Of a stretch of DNA of 64,000 nucleotides, positions 10,296 to 24,239 are shown piece by piece. Each line of letters opens with the position of its first letter. Within the stretch, counting starts at the first letter, position 1. A program made the translations under genes and the position numbers. Origin of the DNA: Stomorhina lunata (Eukaryota; Arthropoda; Insecta; Diptera; Rhiniidae); contig OW121740.1 of NCBI GenBank assembly GCA_933228675.1, positions 127,049,630-127,113,629 of the forward strand, given 5' to 3'. A model generated the notes under the pieces. That model was given only the letters and a program-made list of their open reading frames with translations. It searched no databases and was not told the origin of the DNA.

Positions 10296-11613
10296 TATGG
10301 GCAAATCCTGCGTGACGGACGATACATTTGTACCGATTTTGTTGTACTTTAATGTATCCCATTGCCGTTCTACACTAGATATCTTTGCACAGATTTCCAA
10401 GAATATTAGCCCATCGATTGTGCTATCCAATGGCATTTGTTAATTTACATACTTCTTTTGGAGGAAAAAGATATTCGCTTTTAAAGAGTTGTGACGGACG
10501 CTATAAAAAATGGAAGTGACTTTTTTTTCAATACTTGTTTTTGTAATTTTCATCAAATCGGTCATAGTAATAAAAAAAATGTAAATAAATTAAAGATAGA
10601 GGAAAATTAGAGGATTACAAAACAGCTTTTATAAAATATTTTAAAGTTTCCAGTTTCACTAAAAATCTATAAATGAACTGTTGCGAACGCTATGTGACTG
10701 ACGATAAAGTTTTTACTTGAATGTTTTTTATTGGGAAAAAAAAAAATCGTTAATTAGTAATTATTAGAAAAAAATCGTTAATTAGTGAAAAAAATGGTTT
10801 TATTTGTTCGCGAATTTTCTTCTCATGTTCGCGGTTAAAATACGGTTTTTGGGCACAATTTAATATTTCGCAAAACGGCTACATAGATATATTTATTTAA
10901 AGTTTTTAAATTTTTACATCTTATTTTTTTATTAAATTTGTCCCACTGTATATTTTTTAACACCTTATATCATAAATTTAATATGTGGATATATACAGTG
11001 TTATCGCTTAAGAATAAGCCATATATGTGTTCGTAAATACTGTATTTAATAAATATCTTTTTGTAAAAAATATATACTGTGACGGACGCTACACACTTTC
11101 CTATACATATTATTCTATAAAATGCTATAATAAAATCTATATATTTTTAGCCTAATGTAAAGCATACTATAAGTTCTCTTCACGAACCAAGTTCAATTGG
11201 AGAAAAAAGAAAAATTGCACTATGTAGTCAAATTATAAAAACCTTTTATTTCTGTGACGAACGCTATAAACTTTGAGCCCGTTTTTACTTGACGTAATTT
11301 ATATCACTCCAATTACTTTTGATGTCGTCTTTTACATCCAATTGTATAAAATTAAGCAGACTTGGAGCCCCTACTGGAACTTGATACCTAAATGGATGTT
11401 TTTGCGATTTTTATGAACATTTAAAAAACCTATTAGTTTAAAAAGTGTATAAAAATTCGAGATGGGTGTAAATAAAGACCTATCAATCAAAAATTGTATC
11501 CATTATATATTTTAAAGGATCAATATATGGATAATTTTTCCATAAACACAAATACTTGGTTTTGACAGATTAAAATATTTGTACTTGGTTTAATGTTTTT
11601 CGGATTTGCACAT
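10296..11613 (-). mobile_element. Non-autonomous transposon with iterated GCGTCCGTCACAG motif (copy B, inverted)
   Basis: Reverse-oriented relative of copies A and C, beginning TATGGGCAAATCCTGCGTG and ending CGGATTTGCACATA. The motif appears as CTGTGACGGACGCTACA. It lies inside an older repeat whose other half continues at 11614. The right TIR carries one mismatch, and the TA target duplication is not clear here. Confidence 0.82.
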
Positions 11614-11856
11614 ATCTCACATATCTACGAGAATGCAGCTAATTCAAAATGTGGACCAAATTAAAAAAAAAAATGTTACGCTAATTATTATTGTTGGTAA
11701 AATCTTTGGACTAATTCGATTGCAATAGCTTTATAGTTCACGGTAGGTCCATATATTTTGTTAGAAGTTTGTAATGCATCCATCGTATACAAAGTCTGAA
11801 CTTAGCATTGATTGATACCTATCTAATTTGATATGATCTTTTTTATTGTAGGTATA
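11614..11856 (+). repeat. Partial repeat, duplicated downstream
   Basis: Matches 11931-12352: shared CATATCTAC.A....GCAGCTAA, GTTGGTAAAA.CTTTGGACTAA, GTCCATATAT and AACATTGATTGAT-like segments. It is the remainder of the repeat into which copy B was inserted. Confidence 0.6.
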
Positions 11857-14253
11857 ACAAGTAAGAGTGTTATATTCGGCTGTGCCGAATCTTATATACC
11901 CACCATCAAGTTGTGTTAAATTTAGAAACATATCTCATATATCTACAAGGGTGCAGCTAATTCAAAATCTGCACCAAAACTGGAAAAATCGCTAAGCTAT
12001 TTGGTATTGTTGGTAAAACCTTTGGACTAAATTAGGTTTCCGAAGCTTTATAGTTCAACATTCAAAAATATTTTAGTGGTTTCCCCAGTATTTACTTTGA
12101 TCAAAATTCGGTCTCATAACCAGGTATAGTTTTACATTAATAAGTTGTTAAATACTTTTCGTTGTGATTAATATGTAGTTAGGCTAAACACGTTAATAGT
12201 AATACGACAGGTCCATATATTTCGTTATGAGTTCCTAATGCATTCATCATATATAAAGTCTGGGCTGAACATTGATTGATGCCTATATAATTTCATAGGT
12301 GCAATCTTAATATAATGAATGTACCTCCAAATCTTTTTGATTGTAGATATAAAAAGGGGATGTTATATATATAAGAATTATAGCCAAATGTTGACCGATT
12401 ATAACAAAATTTTACACACTGACTGGTATATATAAAGAGCTTATTCTTGCAAAATTTAGTGACCATAGCTATCATAGTTTCTAATTTAATAGCTTTTAAC
12501 TGGCCTTTGCTAAAATTTTTGGTTTCCGTGAGTGTTTTTCACATGAAAGCTAAAGTCAAATATGGACTGATTCCTATAAAATTTGATAAACTGATCAAAA
12601 ATTGCATAAAACTTCCCTATTTTAAATTTAATCGTCATAGCTATTACAATTGTATTCAATTTATCAGCATTAATGTGTTTCCCGGGGCGGGGTTATATGG
12701 GAGCTCTAACTAAATTTGAACCGATTTTGTCCATTTTCAACACACATCTTTTTCAAGATATCCAAAATACTTTTGTAAAATTTTGTCCCTCTAGCTCTTT
12801 TCGTTAAGGCGCTTTTATCTGACGGACAGACGGACATAAACAACCTTTTCTTTACGTATTTTTGTGTTTCCATAAGTTTTTTATATGGGAGCTATGGTCA
12901 AATGGTGACCTATTGTGACGAAATTTTGCACACTGGCTGGCATTGACATAAGACTTCCTTGTGCTTAATTTAGTCTTACTAGCTCTTGTAGTTAAGGAGC
13001 TATCACGATTTTATCTGACGGACAGACGGACATAAATCCCCTTTTCTTTTTGAATTTTTGTGTTTTCGTAAGTTTTTTATATGGGAGCTAGGTCAAATAG
13101 TGACCGATTGTGACAAAATTTTGCACACTGGCTGGCATTGATATAGACGTTATCGTGATTTCAACAGACAGACAGACAGACGGACATAGCTCAATCGTCT
13201 TAGAATTTCATAAGGATTCAGAATATATATCGTTTTTGATTTTTGAACCAATATTAAGGAAATTACAAACGGAATTACAATCTCAATATACCCCCTATTC
13301 ATTTTGATGGTGGGTATAAAAAGGGGATGTTATATATATAAGAACTAAGTTAAATGGAGACCGATTGTCACAAAATATTATACACGGGCTGGTATTTATA
13401 TAAAGCTCGTTCATGCTTTAAACTGGCGACTGTGGCATTTTAGTGGTTTCCGGCAGTGGTTTTTATATGAGAGCTATGGTCAAATATGGACCGATTCCTA
13501 TTAAATTTGATATTCTGACCAATAGTTGCATAAAACTTCTCTGTTCTAAATTAAGTTGTCATTTTTATCGCAATTGGATTTAATTTATCAGCATAAATGT
13601 GATTCCTGGGGCGCGGTTATATGGGAGCTCTAACTAAATGTGAACCGATTTCGCCAATTTTTTCACCCACAACTTTGAAAATACTTTTGTAGAATTTTGT
13701 CTCTCTATCTCTTTTTGTTAAGGCGCTATCCCGCTTTTATCTGACAGACGGACATAAATCCCCTATTTTTGTATTTTTGTGTTTCCATAAGCTTTTTGTA
13801 AGGGAGCTATGGTCAAATAGTGACCGATTGTGACAAAATATACACTGGCTGGCATTGACATAAGATTTCCTTGTGCTAAATTTAGTGTCCAAAGCTATTA
13901 CAGTTTATCATTTATTGGCATTTAAGTGTAGTTTAGGTGGAATTTAGGCTGCTTCCGTAAGTTTTTTTGTATGGGAGCTATTATCAAATAAGAACCGATA
14001 TTGCCCGATTTTAATACCAAAATTTTCCAAGAAATTAAGAATATTTATGCCAAACTTCAGTGACCCATATCCTTTCGTTAAGGTTTTATCGTGCTGACAA
14101 CAGACAGACATACGGACAGGCAGACGGACATTGGTCAATCGTCTTAGAATTTCATAGGGATTCAGAATATATATCCCTTTTGTTTTTTGAGCTAATATTA
14201 AGGAAATTACAAAGGGAATGATAATCTCATTTTTTATGATGGTGGGTATAAAA
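11857..14253 (+). repeat. GTCY-microsatellite interspersed repeat array (type 2), internally duplicated
   Basis: The left end is ACAAGTAAGAG followed by a TTCGGCTGTGCCGAA hairpin and TATACCCACCATCA. The right ends are TGATGGTGGGTATAAAA at about 13305 and 14237, so TACCCACCATCA/TGATGGTGGGTA form subterminal inverted repeats. The centre carries GACGGACAGACGGACAT-type tetranucleotide runs (12819, 13018, 13170, 14100). The block 12353-13316 is repeated at 13317-14253 (both start AAAAAGGGGATG). No ORF. The architecture resembles DINE-1/Helentron-type non-autonomous elements, but this is inference. Confidence 0.65.
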
Positions 14254-14299
14254 ACATATACCCAAAAATATGTATAATAGAAAAATTTACGATGTTAAA

Positions 14300-14512
14300 A
14301 ATCCATGACGTCAGTATGAGTTATGAGTTCTCGAAATGGGGACAGACGATAACGGGGACCTTTACCGAATACAATTAAGCAATCGTTTATATAGACCAAT
14401 AAACGAAAAACGACCAGAATATTCGACCAGACACGAGGCCACAATCTTCCATCATTACAAAGCTCGAACACATGTTGGAAGACCGATCAAAAAATATATA
14501 AAAACAAGGGCA
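14300..14512 (+). pseudogene. mariner transposase fragment
   Basis: The reading frame gives SYEFSKWGQTI then, after a frame change, GDLYRIQLSNRL, INEKRPEYSTRHEAT and HHYKARTHVGRPIKKY. These match the mariner signature YYELL...TI.gdlY..QL and HDNARPHva..vk. The second catalytic Asp is Tyr (HHYKA). No TIRs found; a dead fragment. Confidence 0.75.
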
Positions 14513-14578
14513 ACAACAAAAACACTAAATAAACAAACAAACATTTATTAACAACAAAACCAAACATCAGCAACAAAA

Positions 14579-15257
14579 ATAAGTAAGAAATTGCTATAGC
14601 CGGTCAAGACCGACCATACGATACCCTTTACCACTAAGGTCAAAGGTGTTATTTTGCCTGTATAAAGACAAATATTTGCTAAATTTTGCCATCAGACAAA
14701 CATTTTCGCAAAACTTATTTATATATTTAAGCTGTTTCTGTCATTTGGACTTATATGAGAGCTAGGGTCAAATGTGGACCGATTATCTTTAGTTTTACGA
14801 GCGTTTTAGTGACTTTTGTCTCATTTAGTGCGTTTTTAAAAAAGAGTTTGTATGGGAGCTATGGTAAAATGTGGACCAATTTTTGTACAGACCAAAATTT
14901 GGTACAGTGATTTTGATTTATATAAGCAGTATTTGTTTTAAAAATATTTATATTTGTGGCCAATATATCAATTCCGGGAAGTGGGACCTATGGGAGATAT
15001 CATAAATAATAGAGCGATTTTGACGATCTGTGCAAAATTATTAAAAATTTCTTTAGAATTGCGACCTATAGTTTGATTACAAGTTTTATATGGGGGTCCA
15101 GCCAGCCAGCTAGACGGACATCGCTGAATCGACTTAGAAAGTGATTCTAAGCCTATTGGTATACTAAAAGGTGGGTCTATGACAAATATTTATATGCGTT
15201 ACATACATCAGCACAAACTTATAATACCCTTTCCACCTATGATGGTGAAGGGTTTAA
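14579..15257 (+). mobile_element. Hairpin-ended microsatellite-bearing repeat (type 1), full-length copy
   Basis: Starts AAGTAAGAAATTGCTATAG, then CGGTCAAGACCGACCATACG and ATACCCTTTACCACTAAGG. Ends with the palindromic CCTTTCCACCTATGATGG and TGAAGGGT. The centre has CAGCCAGCCAGCTAGACGG. About 0.7 kb, no ORF. Confidence 0.75.
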
Positions 15258-15307
15258 AAAAGGTTTTGAAAAAAGTCATTTATATTCTGTCATTACAATT
15301 ATAAGAA

Positions 15308-16560
<1,253 letters not shown>

Positions 16561-16589
16561 AATTATTGCTAGTTTAAGAATATAAGATT

Positions 16590-16822
16590 CAGGTATGTGA
16601 TGGATGTTTTTCGTTTTCAAATCGATCGATTTCAGGCATATTTTTTTTAGCTAATTTTCGGTTATTTCCCCCCAAAAATGGAAATTTTGGCTTTAATCCT
16701 TTTGACTGATATTTTATCTTTCATTTGGTTTGAATTTTTTTTGGGAAAATAACCGAAAATTATCTCAAAAATATATCTAAAATCGATCGATTTGAAAACG
16801 ATCGTTTTCCATCACATACCTG
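16590..16822. mobile_element. Palindromic MITE with CAGGTATGTGATGG ends
   Basis: The arms begin CAGGTATGTGATGGA and end CCATCACATACCTG, continuing through AAATCGATCGATTT and, further in, ATTTTCGGTTATTT against AAATAACCGAAAAT. About 233 bp, able to form a near-complete hairpin. No coding content and the target duplication is unclear. Confidence 0.75.
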
Positions 16823-17719
16823 ATTACTTTTAAGTACTGTTTCCAAATAACTTTTAGATGTTACCCTATGGATGGACCCTCCAGAATTCACATTTCGGCC
16901 CCTAAATAATTAACAATGAAAAATTTGGTTGGAATCGGTCCATACTCCAACATACATACATATGTGCATTAATATTGAAAAAATTGAGTGATTTAAAATT
17001 TTACGATTTAAGTGTATAAAATAGTATATTTTTCTTTTAATTTCTTCTTCAAACAATTTCTCCAATTTCTATGGCCTTGGTTGACAAACAAAAACGTTTA
17101 AGTCAAAAATAACTACCTATTACAAAATAGTGACCTTGAATATTAATTTTTAAATATCATTTAAATATGTAAATCAGAAATTAAAGATAAACATTACAGC
17201 AGAATCGTTAACTTAACTGGTTTAGTATATCTGTGTTTTTCTTATCTCAGCTGATCGATAACTCCCATATTTATAATGTGTAATTATCTGATGATTAGTG
17301 TAAGTTTACAAAAAACCCCCACAATCACATAATTTGGTAAATCGACAAACCTTTTTCACTTTTATTTTAATATGTATATATTTTTTTAATTTTCTGTCAT
17401 CTGTTTATTGTTCATTCATCTTTTGATTGTTTCTCGCGATCTCGCCACGATAATGTGCTCTCAAATATTTGCACAATAATTTAGTTGGCAAATACTTACG
17501 CGTATTTTACAGCGTTTTTAATAATTTATGTCAATTATTATTAAACATTTACAGAAAATTCGAAAAAAAACTATCATCGACAACAATAAGCAAAAAAAAT
17601 ATGACTAAATTTATAAATGACTTTATTTGATTTGTAATGACAAAATAAATTTGAGAAAAAAAATAAAATCAAAAACAATTATTTTTTAATGTAAATTTAT
17701 CGTATGATATTCGCTAATA
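16823..17719. other. AT-rich stretch with no supported gene
   Basis: No ORF of note and no repeat recognised. Confidence 0.45.
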
Positions 17720-19101
17720 TATGGGCAAATCCGAAAAACCTTAAACCTAAAACCTTAAACTGTCAAAATTGCGTATTTGTGCTTATGGAAAAATTTACCA
17801 TATATTGATCCTTTAGAATATATAATGGCTACAATTTTTGATTGCTCTCTTCGTAAACGGCAGGTCTTTATTTGCACCCATCTCGAATTTTTATAAATTT
17901 TTTAAAAAAATAAGTTTTTTAAAAGTTCATAAAAATCACAAAAACATCCATTTAGGTATTCAGTAGGGGCTCAAAGTCTGCGTAATTTTATACAATTGGA
18001 TGTAAAAGACCACATCAGAAGTAATTGGAGTGATATAAATAACGTCAACTAAAAAAGGGTCTCACAGTGTGTAGCGTCCGTCACAGAAATAAATGTTTTT
18101 TTAATTTAACTAGTGCAATTTTTCTTTTTTCTCCAACTGAACTTGGTTCGTAAAGAGAACTACTATAAGTTCTCTTTACTTTAGGCTAAAAATATATAGA
18201 TGTTAATATAGCATTTTACAGAATAATATGTAAAGGAAAGTGTGTAGCGTTCGTCACAGTATATATTTTTTACAAAATGATATTTATTAAATACAAAATT
18301 AACGAACACATGTCTGTCTTATTCATAAAGCAATAAAACTGTCTACATCCACAGATTAAATTTAAGATATTAGGTGCTAAAAAAATATACAGTGGGGCAA
18401 TTTTTATGATTTTGAAATTTGATTTTTTTTTTTTATTTTTGGGACACTCTAGCCGCAGCCGCAGCATTTTTGGGACGAAAAATAAAATGCAAAAAGTATA
18501 AAACTTTAAATAAATTTATATATTAAGCCGTTTTGTGAAATATTAAATTGTGCCCAAAAGTCGCATTTTAACCGTGAACATGAAAAGAAAGGACATGAAA
18601 TTTGGGAATAAACAAAACCACTATTTTCATTCATTAACGAATCATTAAAAAAATATGAAATATGAATTTTTTCTTAATAAAAAACATTCAAGTAAAAACT
18701 GTATCGTCCGTCACGTAGCGTCCGCAACAGTACAGTTATGGATTTTTGGTGAAACTGGAAACTTAAAAATATTTTATAAAAGCTGTTTTGTAATCCTCTG
18801 ATTTTCCTCTATCTTCAATGTATTTACAATTTTTTTTATAACTATGACCGATTTTATAAAATTTACAGAAACACGTGTTGAAAAAAAAGTCACTTCCATT
18901 TTTTGTAGCGTCCGTCACAACTCTTTAAAAGCGAATATATTTTTCCTCCAAAAGAAGTATGTAAATTAACAAACGCCATTCGATGGGCTAATATTCCCTG
19001 AAATCTGTGCAAAGCTATCTAGTGCAGAACGACAATCGGATACATTTAAGTATAAGAAAATCCGTATAAAAGTATCGTCCGTCACGCAGGATTTGCCCAT
19101 A
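17720..19101 (+). mobile_element. Non-autonomous transposon with iterated GCGTCCGTCACAG motif (copy C)
   Basis: A 1382-bp, near full-length relative of copy A with the same ends (TATGGGCAAATCC / GGATTTGCCCATA) and TA on each side. The motif occurs at about 18071, 18244, 18704, 18715, 18905 and 19073. No transposase ORF. Confidence 0.85.
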
Positions 19102-19304
19102 TACAAAATTTCTCTATGGAAAGTTTTAGCAATTTTAGGTGTTTAGGATTAAAGTTTCACTAAAATACAGTTAATTTAAATATTATTTAATTGTAATCAC
19201 TAAAATAGTTGATTGACTTAGACTGAAAAGTGTAAAAAGATTTTAGTCTGCAGTTTTTTTATGATTTCACTTCCACAACATTATATTACTTATTACTGAT
19301 TTTA

Positions 19305-19430
19305 GCCGAAATATGCAAATATATGCAGATGATTTATATACTAGTATAAAGCTAAGACCTTAGCCTTTAATTTCTGACAAATTTAGTTTTAAAATTATTT
19401 TTTGAATAAATTTTTTTCCATACTAAACAT
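19305..19430 (+). repeat. Solitary satellite-like monomer
   Basis: Contains ATATGCAAATATATGCAGAT followed by GATTTATATACTAGTATAAAG, CTAAGACCTTAGCCTTTAAT and TTAGTTTTAAAA, the same order as the monomers in the intron array at 55-63 kb. It is an isolated copy more than 30 kb from the array. Confidence 0.7.
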
Positions 19431-19987
19431 ATGTTAATTCTTATAACTAAAAAAAGTATTGATCACGTGATGATCATACTCGTATTTGTTTCTGCAAACA
19501 TTAACTAAAAGACAAAGTTCTAAAATGTCTATCAAAACAGTAAATATTTCATAACTGACATTCATTTAACAAATCTGTCAGTTGAAAAAACAATTGAAAA
19601 TGTGATGGAAATTTTTGAGAATTTAAAATAATCACACTACCATCATTAAAACAAATATTAACAAGAATTGCTGTCATATTATTCAGTTATCGGCAAATTT
19701 ACCTAAGTTAAATTTTTCTAGAAATTTCTCAAAAAATTTAAATGTTTTCAAAATTGAAAAATTATTAAAAAAAAAATAAATGTCAGCTTTTCCATTCGAT
19801 TTACTGTTTTCATCCAGATCTATTAAAATGCGTAACACGCAGAATATTTTTCATCAGCCAGCAATATATCAAAATTTAGTACAGTTTAATTTCAATATTT
19901 ATTGCGGGTTACCAAAATGTCTAGGAAATCTGAGAACTTGTCATGTTGCCAAGTTGACACCTTTCATTTGGGACATGTTTATCAATA
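19431..19987. other. AT-rich stretch with no supported gene
   Basis: A 100-codon plus-strand ORF (19780-20082) runs into the neighbouring MITE and has no recognisable domain, so I treat it as chance. Confidence 0.45.
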
Positions 19988-20239
19988 TATCGCACTTGAT
20001 TAACAAGAGAGTATTAACTCAAAATTTTAAAATTTTCAGCAGAGTCAAAAAACTATTTTATTTTACTACTACTTTCATATAAAGAAGAGGGGTAAAACTG
20101 TAGTTTTTTGGCGAAATTATAGTGAAAATGATGTCAGATTTTTACAATGGGAAGATAAGACCACTACACATCAATTTCTTCTAAAAAGTGAAAATTTAAA
20201 AATTTTGAGTTAATACCCTCTTGTTGAACAAGTGCGATA
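19988..20239. mobile_element. MITE, about 42-bp TIRs (copy 2)
   Basis: Same family as 1554-1805, in inverted orientation: ends TATCGCACTTGATTAAC and GTTGAACAAGTGCGATA. The left flank is TA; the right flank is TG, probably a decayed TA. 252 bp. Confidence 0.85.
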
Positions 20240-20245
20240 TGATTA

Positions 20246-21291
20246 CACAGCACAACAAAATAAAAAAAATTTCATGTGCTCTTAAAACCACTATACAATT
20301 TTGATGTATCATGACTACCTTTGTACAAAAATGATAAAATTTTTAAATTCTATGGCAAGATTTTTTTTTTAATTTGTTTTTTTAAATTGCAATTTTTTTA
20401 GACGTTTCTTCAAATAATTAATGATAACTCAAAAACTACTAGTCCGATATTATTAACATAAAATCAGAAAAATTATGATTTACATAGCCTTTAATTCGTC
20501 TATATATCGCGTTTCAATCGGATCAATAGTGCAAAAGGGGGAATAAATAGCTTTAATTTTGCAAAAACTGAAAATTTTTTTCGATTTAAACGCTATTTTT
20601 CAGATTTGGGGCCTATGCGCTACGTGTTAACGTTGACTAATTCGACTAAAATTTTGTGGGTGGAAGTTTCTCACCAAATCTCACAATAATCCGACATGCA
20701 CCCCTTGAAATTGGAAAATTTATTTTTTTCGTACATTTGAAAACCCGCTATAATGTGTATATCAAGCAAAAAACTAAAATTTTGTGAAAATGAGCGAATT
20801 CAATTAATTGTGAATAAATTCGAAAAAAAATCAATCGATTTTTATGGTCGATATCTCATTTTGTTGCTATTATATGTCGCTATGCGATAAAATAATAAAT
20901 CTGGAAGTTTTTTGCCGTTTTCGATTTTTCATGATTTTTTTAAAACGAAAATTTTTGTCATTTTTACGTAAAAATATATTTTTTTCTTAAATTTTTTTAT
21001 TATAACTCAGATATTATTGATCCCATTGAAACGCGATATATAGACGAATTAAAGACTATGTAAATCTTAATTTTTCAGATTTTATTTAAATAATATCGGA
21101 TTGGTAGTTTTTGAGTTATCATTAATTATTTGAAGAAACGTCTAAAAAAAAATTGCAATTTAAAAAAAAAAAAAATTTTTAAAAAATCTTGCCATAGAAT
21201 TCAAAAATTTTACCATTTTTGTACTAAGGTAGCCATGATACATCAAATGTATATACTGGTTACTCGAGCACATTTTTGCTGTTGACCTGTG
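20246..21291. mobile_element. Long-TIR (foldback-like) element with CACAG ends and TTA target duplication
   Basis: Arms of roughly 250-280 bp: left from 20246 through TCGTCTATATATCGCGTTTC, right from GAAACGCGATATATAGACGA to 21291. Ends are CACAG...CTGTG, each flanked by TTA (20243-20245, 21292-21294). The centre has no transposase. CACAG termini with a 3-bp TWA duplication fit CMC-type or PIF/Harbinger-type non-autonomous elements. It shares terminal features with 41985-42737. Confidence 0.75.
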
Positions 21292-21865
21292 TTATTATTT
21301 AATAACTCGCATTCTTTTCTGACATGCAAGCGATGCAAAAAATCTTTTAAAATTTATTTATATTGTAGAATAATTCAACTTTATAACTGATAAGTACGAC
21401 ATTATTGATATTTACTTAATTTTGTAGATCTGTCCAAATAGCAACGATCAGTTTAAAGTTTCAAAATACATAATTATTCACAATAAACTTTGGTTTATTT
21501 ATTTCTTTGACATCTAGTAATTAAATTTAATTTAAAATTGAAACCTTCTGATGTCAAAAAATACCATTGATTGATTGCGATTTTATGCAGCTGAGGTTGA
21601 CAAGTAGAGATCTTGTTTCTTTCCCGTATTTGGCCTATGTACCTGATGTTGTTTATTTTGTCATTATAAATACAATACAATAACTCTTTCTGAACTGCTA
21701 AATGATACTTTGATATAATGTTTAACTCACAAGGGCTCTTTGTAGGAAATTGCATTAGTCAACGAAATTTAACTTTTTCCTTAACAATTTCTTACCACTA
21801 TTTTTTTTTTTAAATTTGATATTTTTGAAAAGACAGATCCATAGGTGTTTGCATATTTTTGGAAC
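21292..21865. other. Stretch with no supported gene
   Basis: A minus-strand 86-codon ORF (21495-21755) shows no recognisable motif. No repeats identified. Confidence 0.4.
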
Positions 21866-22358
21866 GGGTATACCCTTTACCACCATAGGTCAAAAGTGTA
21901 TATTGGGTTTGTGCTGATGTTTGTAATACATTTCAATATTGATCTGAGACTAACCTTTTAGTATACCGATCGACTCAGATTCACCCCTCAGTTGATTTAA
22001 CGATGTCCGTCCGGCTGGCTGGATATCCGTGTAACTTCTTATCAAAGTACAGGTATTAACTTTAGAGATAATTTGATTAAATTTTGCACAGACTCATATT
22101 TTGTTCTAAGGACGATCCCTTTTTGGGCGAAATCGGATTACTATTTCGGGTCATCCCATAGGGATGCCTTCCCAAAATATATTTTTTTCATGACAGCTAC
22201 ACATTTGACCCTAGCTCTCACAAGTTTTTAGAAAATGTTGTATGATGACAAAATTTAGCAAATATTTGTCTTTATACAGGAAAAAGAACACCTTTGACCT
22301 TGTGGTGAAGGGTACCGTATGGTCGGTCTTGACCGACTATATCAATTTCTTACTTGTT
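21866..22358 (-). mobile_element. Hairpin-ended repeat type 1, internally deleted
   Basis: Begins TATACCCTTTACCACCATAG, includes GATGTCCGTCCGGCTGGCTGG, and ends CTTGACCGACTATATC then TTACTTGTT. At 0.5 kb it is shorter than full copies. Its last part (from 22254) begins the tandem duplication that follows. Confidence 0.7.
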
Positions 22359-22766
22359 TTTACTAAATTTTGTTCAAAATGCAAAAATATATTAATTTTT
22401 ATTAACATTAACTTAATGTTTTAAAAAATATACATTAACCCTATACAGTAATGAGAACTAAAATGTCCCTATTTTTTTTAATGATTTTGAATTTTATTTT
22501 GTGATTTAATGAATTCAAATTTTAAGTCATTTTAGCTACTATAAATAGAATTATATTGAGGCTGTCAAAATCCCTATTCTGGTAAGGCATTTCTATGCGA
22601 GGCCAGACGGGTATCGTTAAATCAACTAAGAATATGAGTTTATCGATATACTTATGAATGGTTTTAAATTTCAAACTACTTCTAACTACGATTTTGTTAT
22701 TACTATCTATAGTATTGATATCGAAAATTTTGCTTGTTTGAGTCTAACAATTAAGGGTCATATCTG

Positions 22767-23484
22767 TATATACCCTTCACCGCCATAGGTGGAAAGGGTA
22801 TAATAAATTTGTACTGATGTATGTAACGCTTAGAAATATTTGTCTTAGACCCACCATTTAGTATACCAATAGATGTCAGTCCGTCCGTCTGGCTGGACGG
22901 CTGGCTGGGCCCCCATGTAAACCATGAAATCAAAGTACAGGTCGCAATTCTAAAGAAAATTTGATGAAATTTGGCACAGATAATTTTTTTTTTTGATAGT
23001 GGGACCATGTCTACTGAAATTTGTCAAAATCGGTTCATTATTCATAGTTCCCACTTTCCGGAATTGTTATTTTGGCTACAAATATTAATATTTTTTTCAT
23101 GAAATTCAAAAGAAATACTGCTTATGTAAACCAAAATCACTATAGCAAATTTGGATGAAATCGGTCCACATTTGACCATAGCTCCCATACAAACTCTTTC
23201 GTCAAAACCCACTAAATGAGACAAAAATTCACTGAAACGCTCGTAAATTTGAAGATAATGAGAATTTTGATTTTTGTAAGAACTGTAATCAATTTGCAAA
23301 ATTTCCAGATTATCGGTCCACATTTGAACCTAGCTCTCATATAAATCTAAATGACGGAAATATCTTAAATATTTAAGTATTGAGAAAATGTTTGTATTTA
23401 TACAGGAAAAAGAACACCTTTGACCTTAGTTGTGAAGGGTATCGTATGGTTGGGCTTGACCGACTATAGCACTTTTTTGCTTGT
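22767..23484 (-). mobile_element. Hairpin-ended repeat type 1
   Basis: Starts TATACCCTTCACCGCCATAG, has GTCCGTCCGTCTGGCTGG in the middle, and ends TTGACCGACTATAGCAC then GCTTGT. ORFs inside are non-coding repeat translations. Confidence 0.75.
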
Positions 23485-23878
23485 TATACCCTCCACCACC
23501 ATAGGTGGAAAGGGTATTATAAGTTTGTGCTGATGTTTGTAACGCATAGAAATATTTGTCTTAGACCCACCTTTTAGTATACCAATAGGCTTAGAATCAC
23601 TTTCTGAGTCGATTTAGCGATGTCCGTCTGGCTGGCTGGCTGTAAACCATGTAAACCCTGTTATCAAACTACAGGTCGCACTTCTAAAGATAATTTGATG
23701 AAATTTGGCATAGATAATTTTTTTGACAATGGGACCATGGGTATTGAAATTGATCAAAATCGGTCCATTATTTATTTAGCAAATATTTGTCTTTATACAG
23801 GAAAAAGAACACCTTTGACCTTGTGGTGAAGGGTACCGTATGGTCGGTCTTGACCGACTATATCAATTTCTTACTTGT
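23485..23878 (-). mobile_element. Chimeric hairpin-ended repeat type 1 created by the tandem duplication
   Basis: The left half (TATACCCTCCACCACC through GGTCCATTATTTA) is fused at 23775 to the right end of another copy (TTTAGCAAATATTTG through TTACTTGTT). This is the duplication junction. Confidence 0.8.
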
Positions 23879-24239
23879 TTTTACTAAATTTTGTTCAAAA
23901 TGCAAAAATATATTAATTTTTATTAACATTAAGTTTTTTTTAAAAAATATACATTAACCCTATACAGAAATGAGAACTAAAATGTCCCTATTTTTTTAAT
24001 GATTTTGAATTTTATTTTGTGATTTAATGAATTCAAAATCCCTATTCTGGTAAGGCCCTATTCTTCTATGCGAGGCCAGACGGGTATCGTTAAATCAACT
24101 AAGAACATGATTTTATCGATATACTTATGAATGGTTTTAAATTTCAAACTACTTCTAACTACGATTTTGTTATTACTATCTATAGTATTGATATCGAAAA
24201 TTTTGCTTGTTTGAGTCTAACAATTAAGGGTCATATCTG

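Noticed and set aside
19780..20082. 100-codon ORF on the plus strand
   Set aside because: Runs into a MITE and has no recognisable motif.
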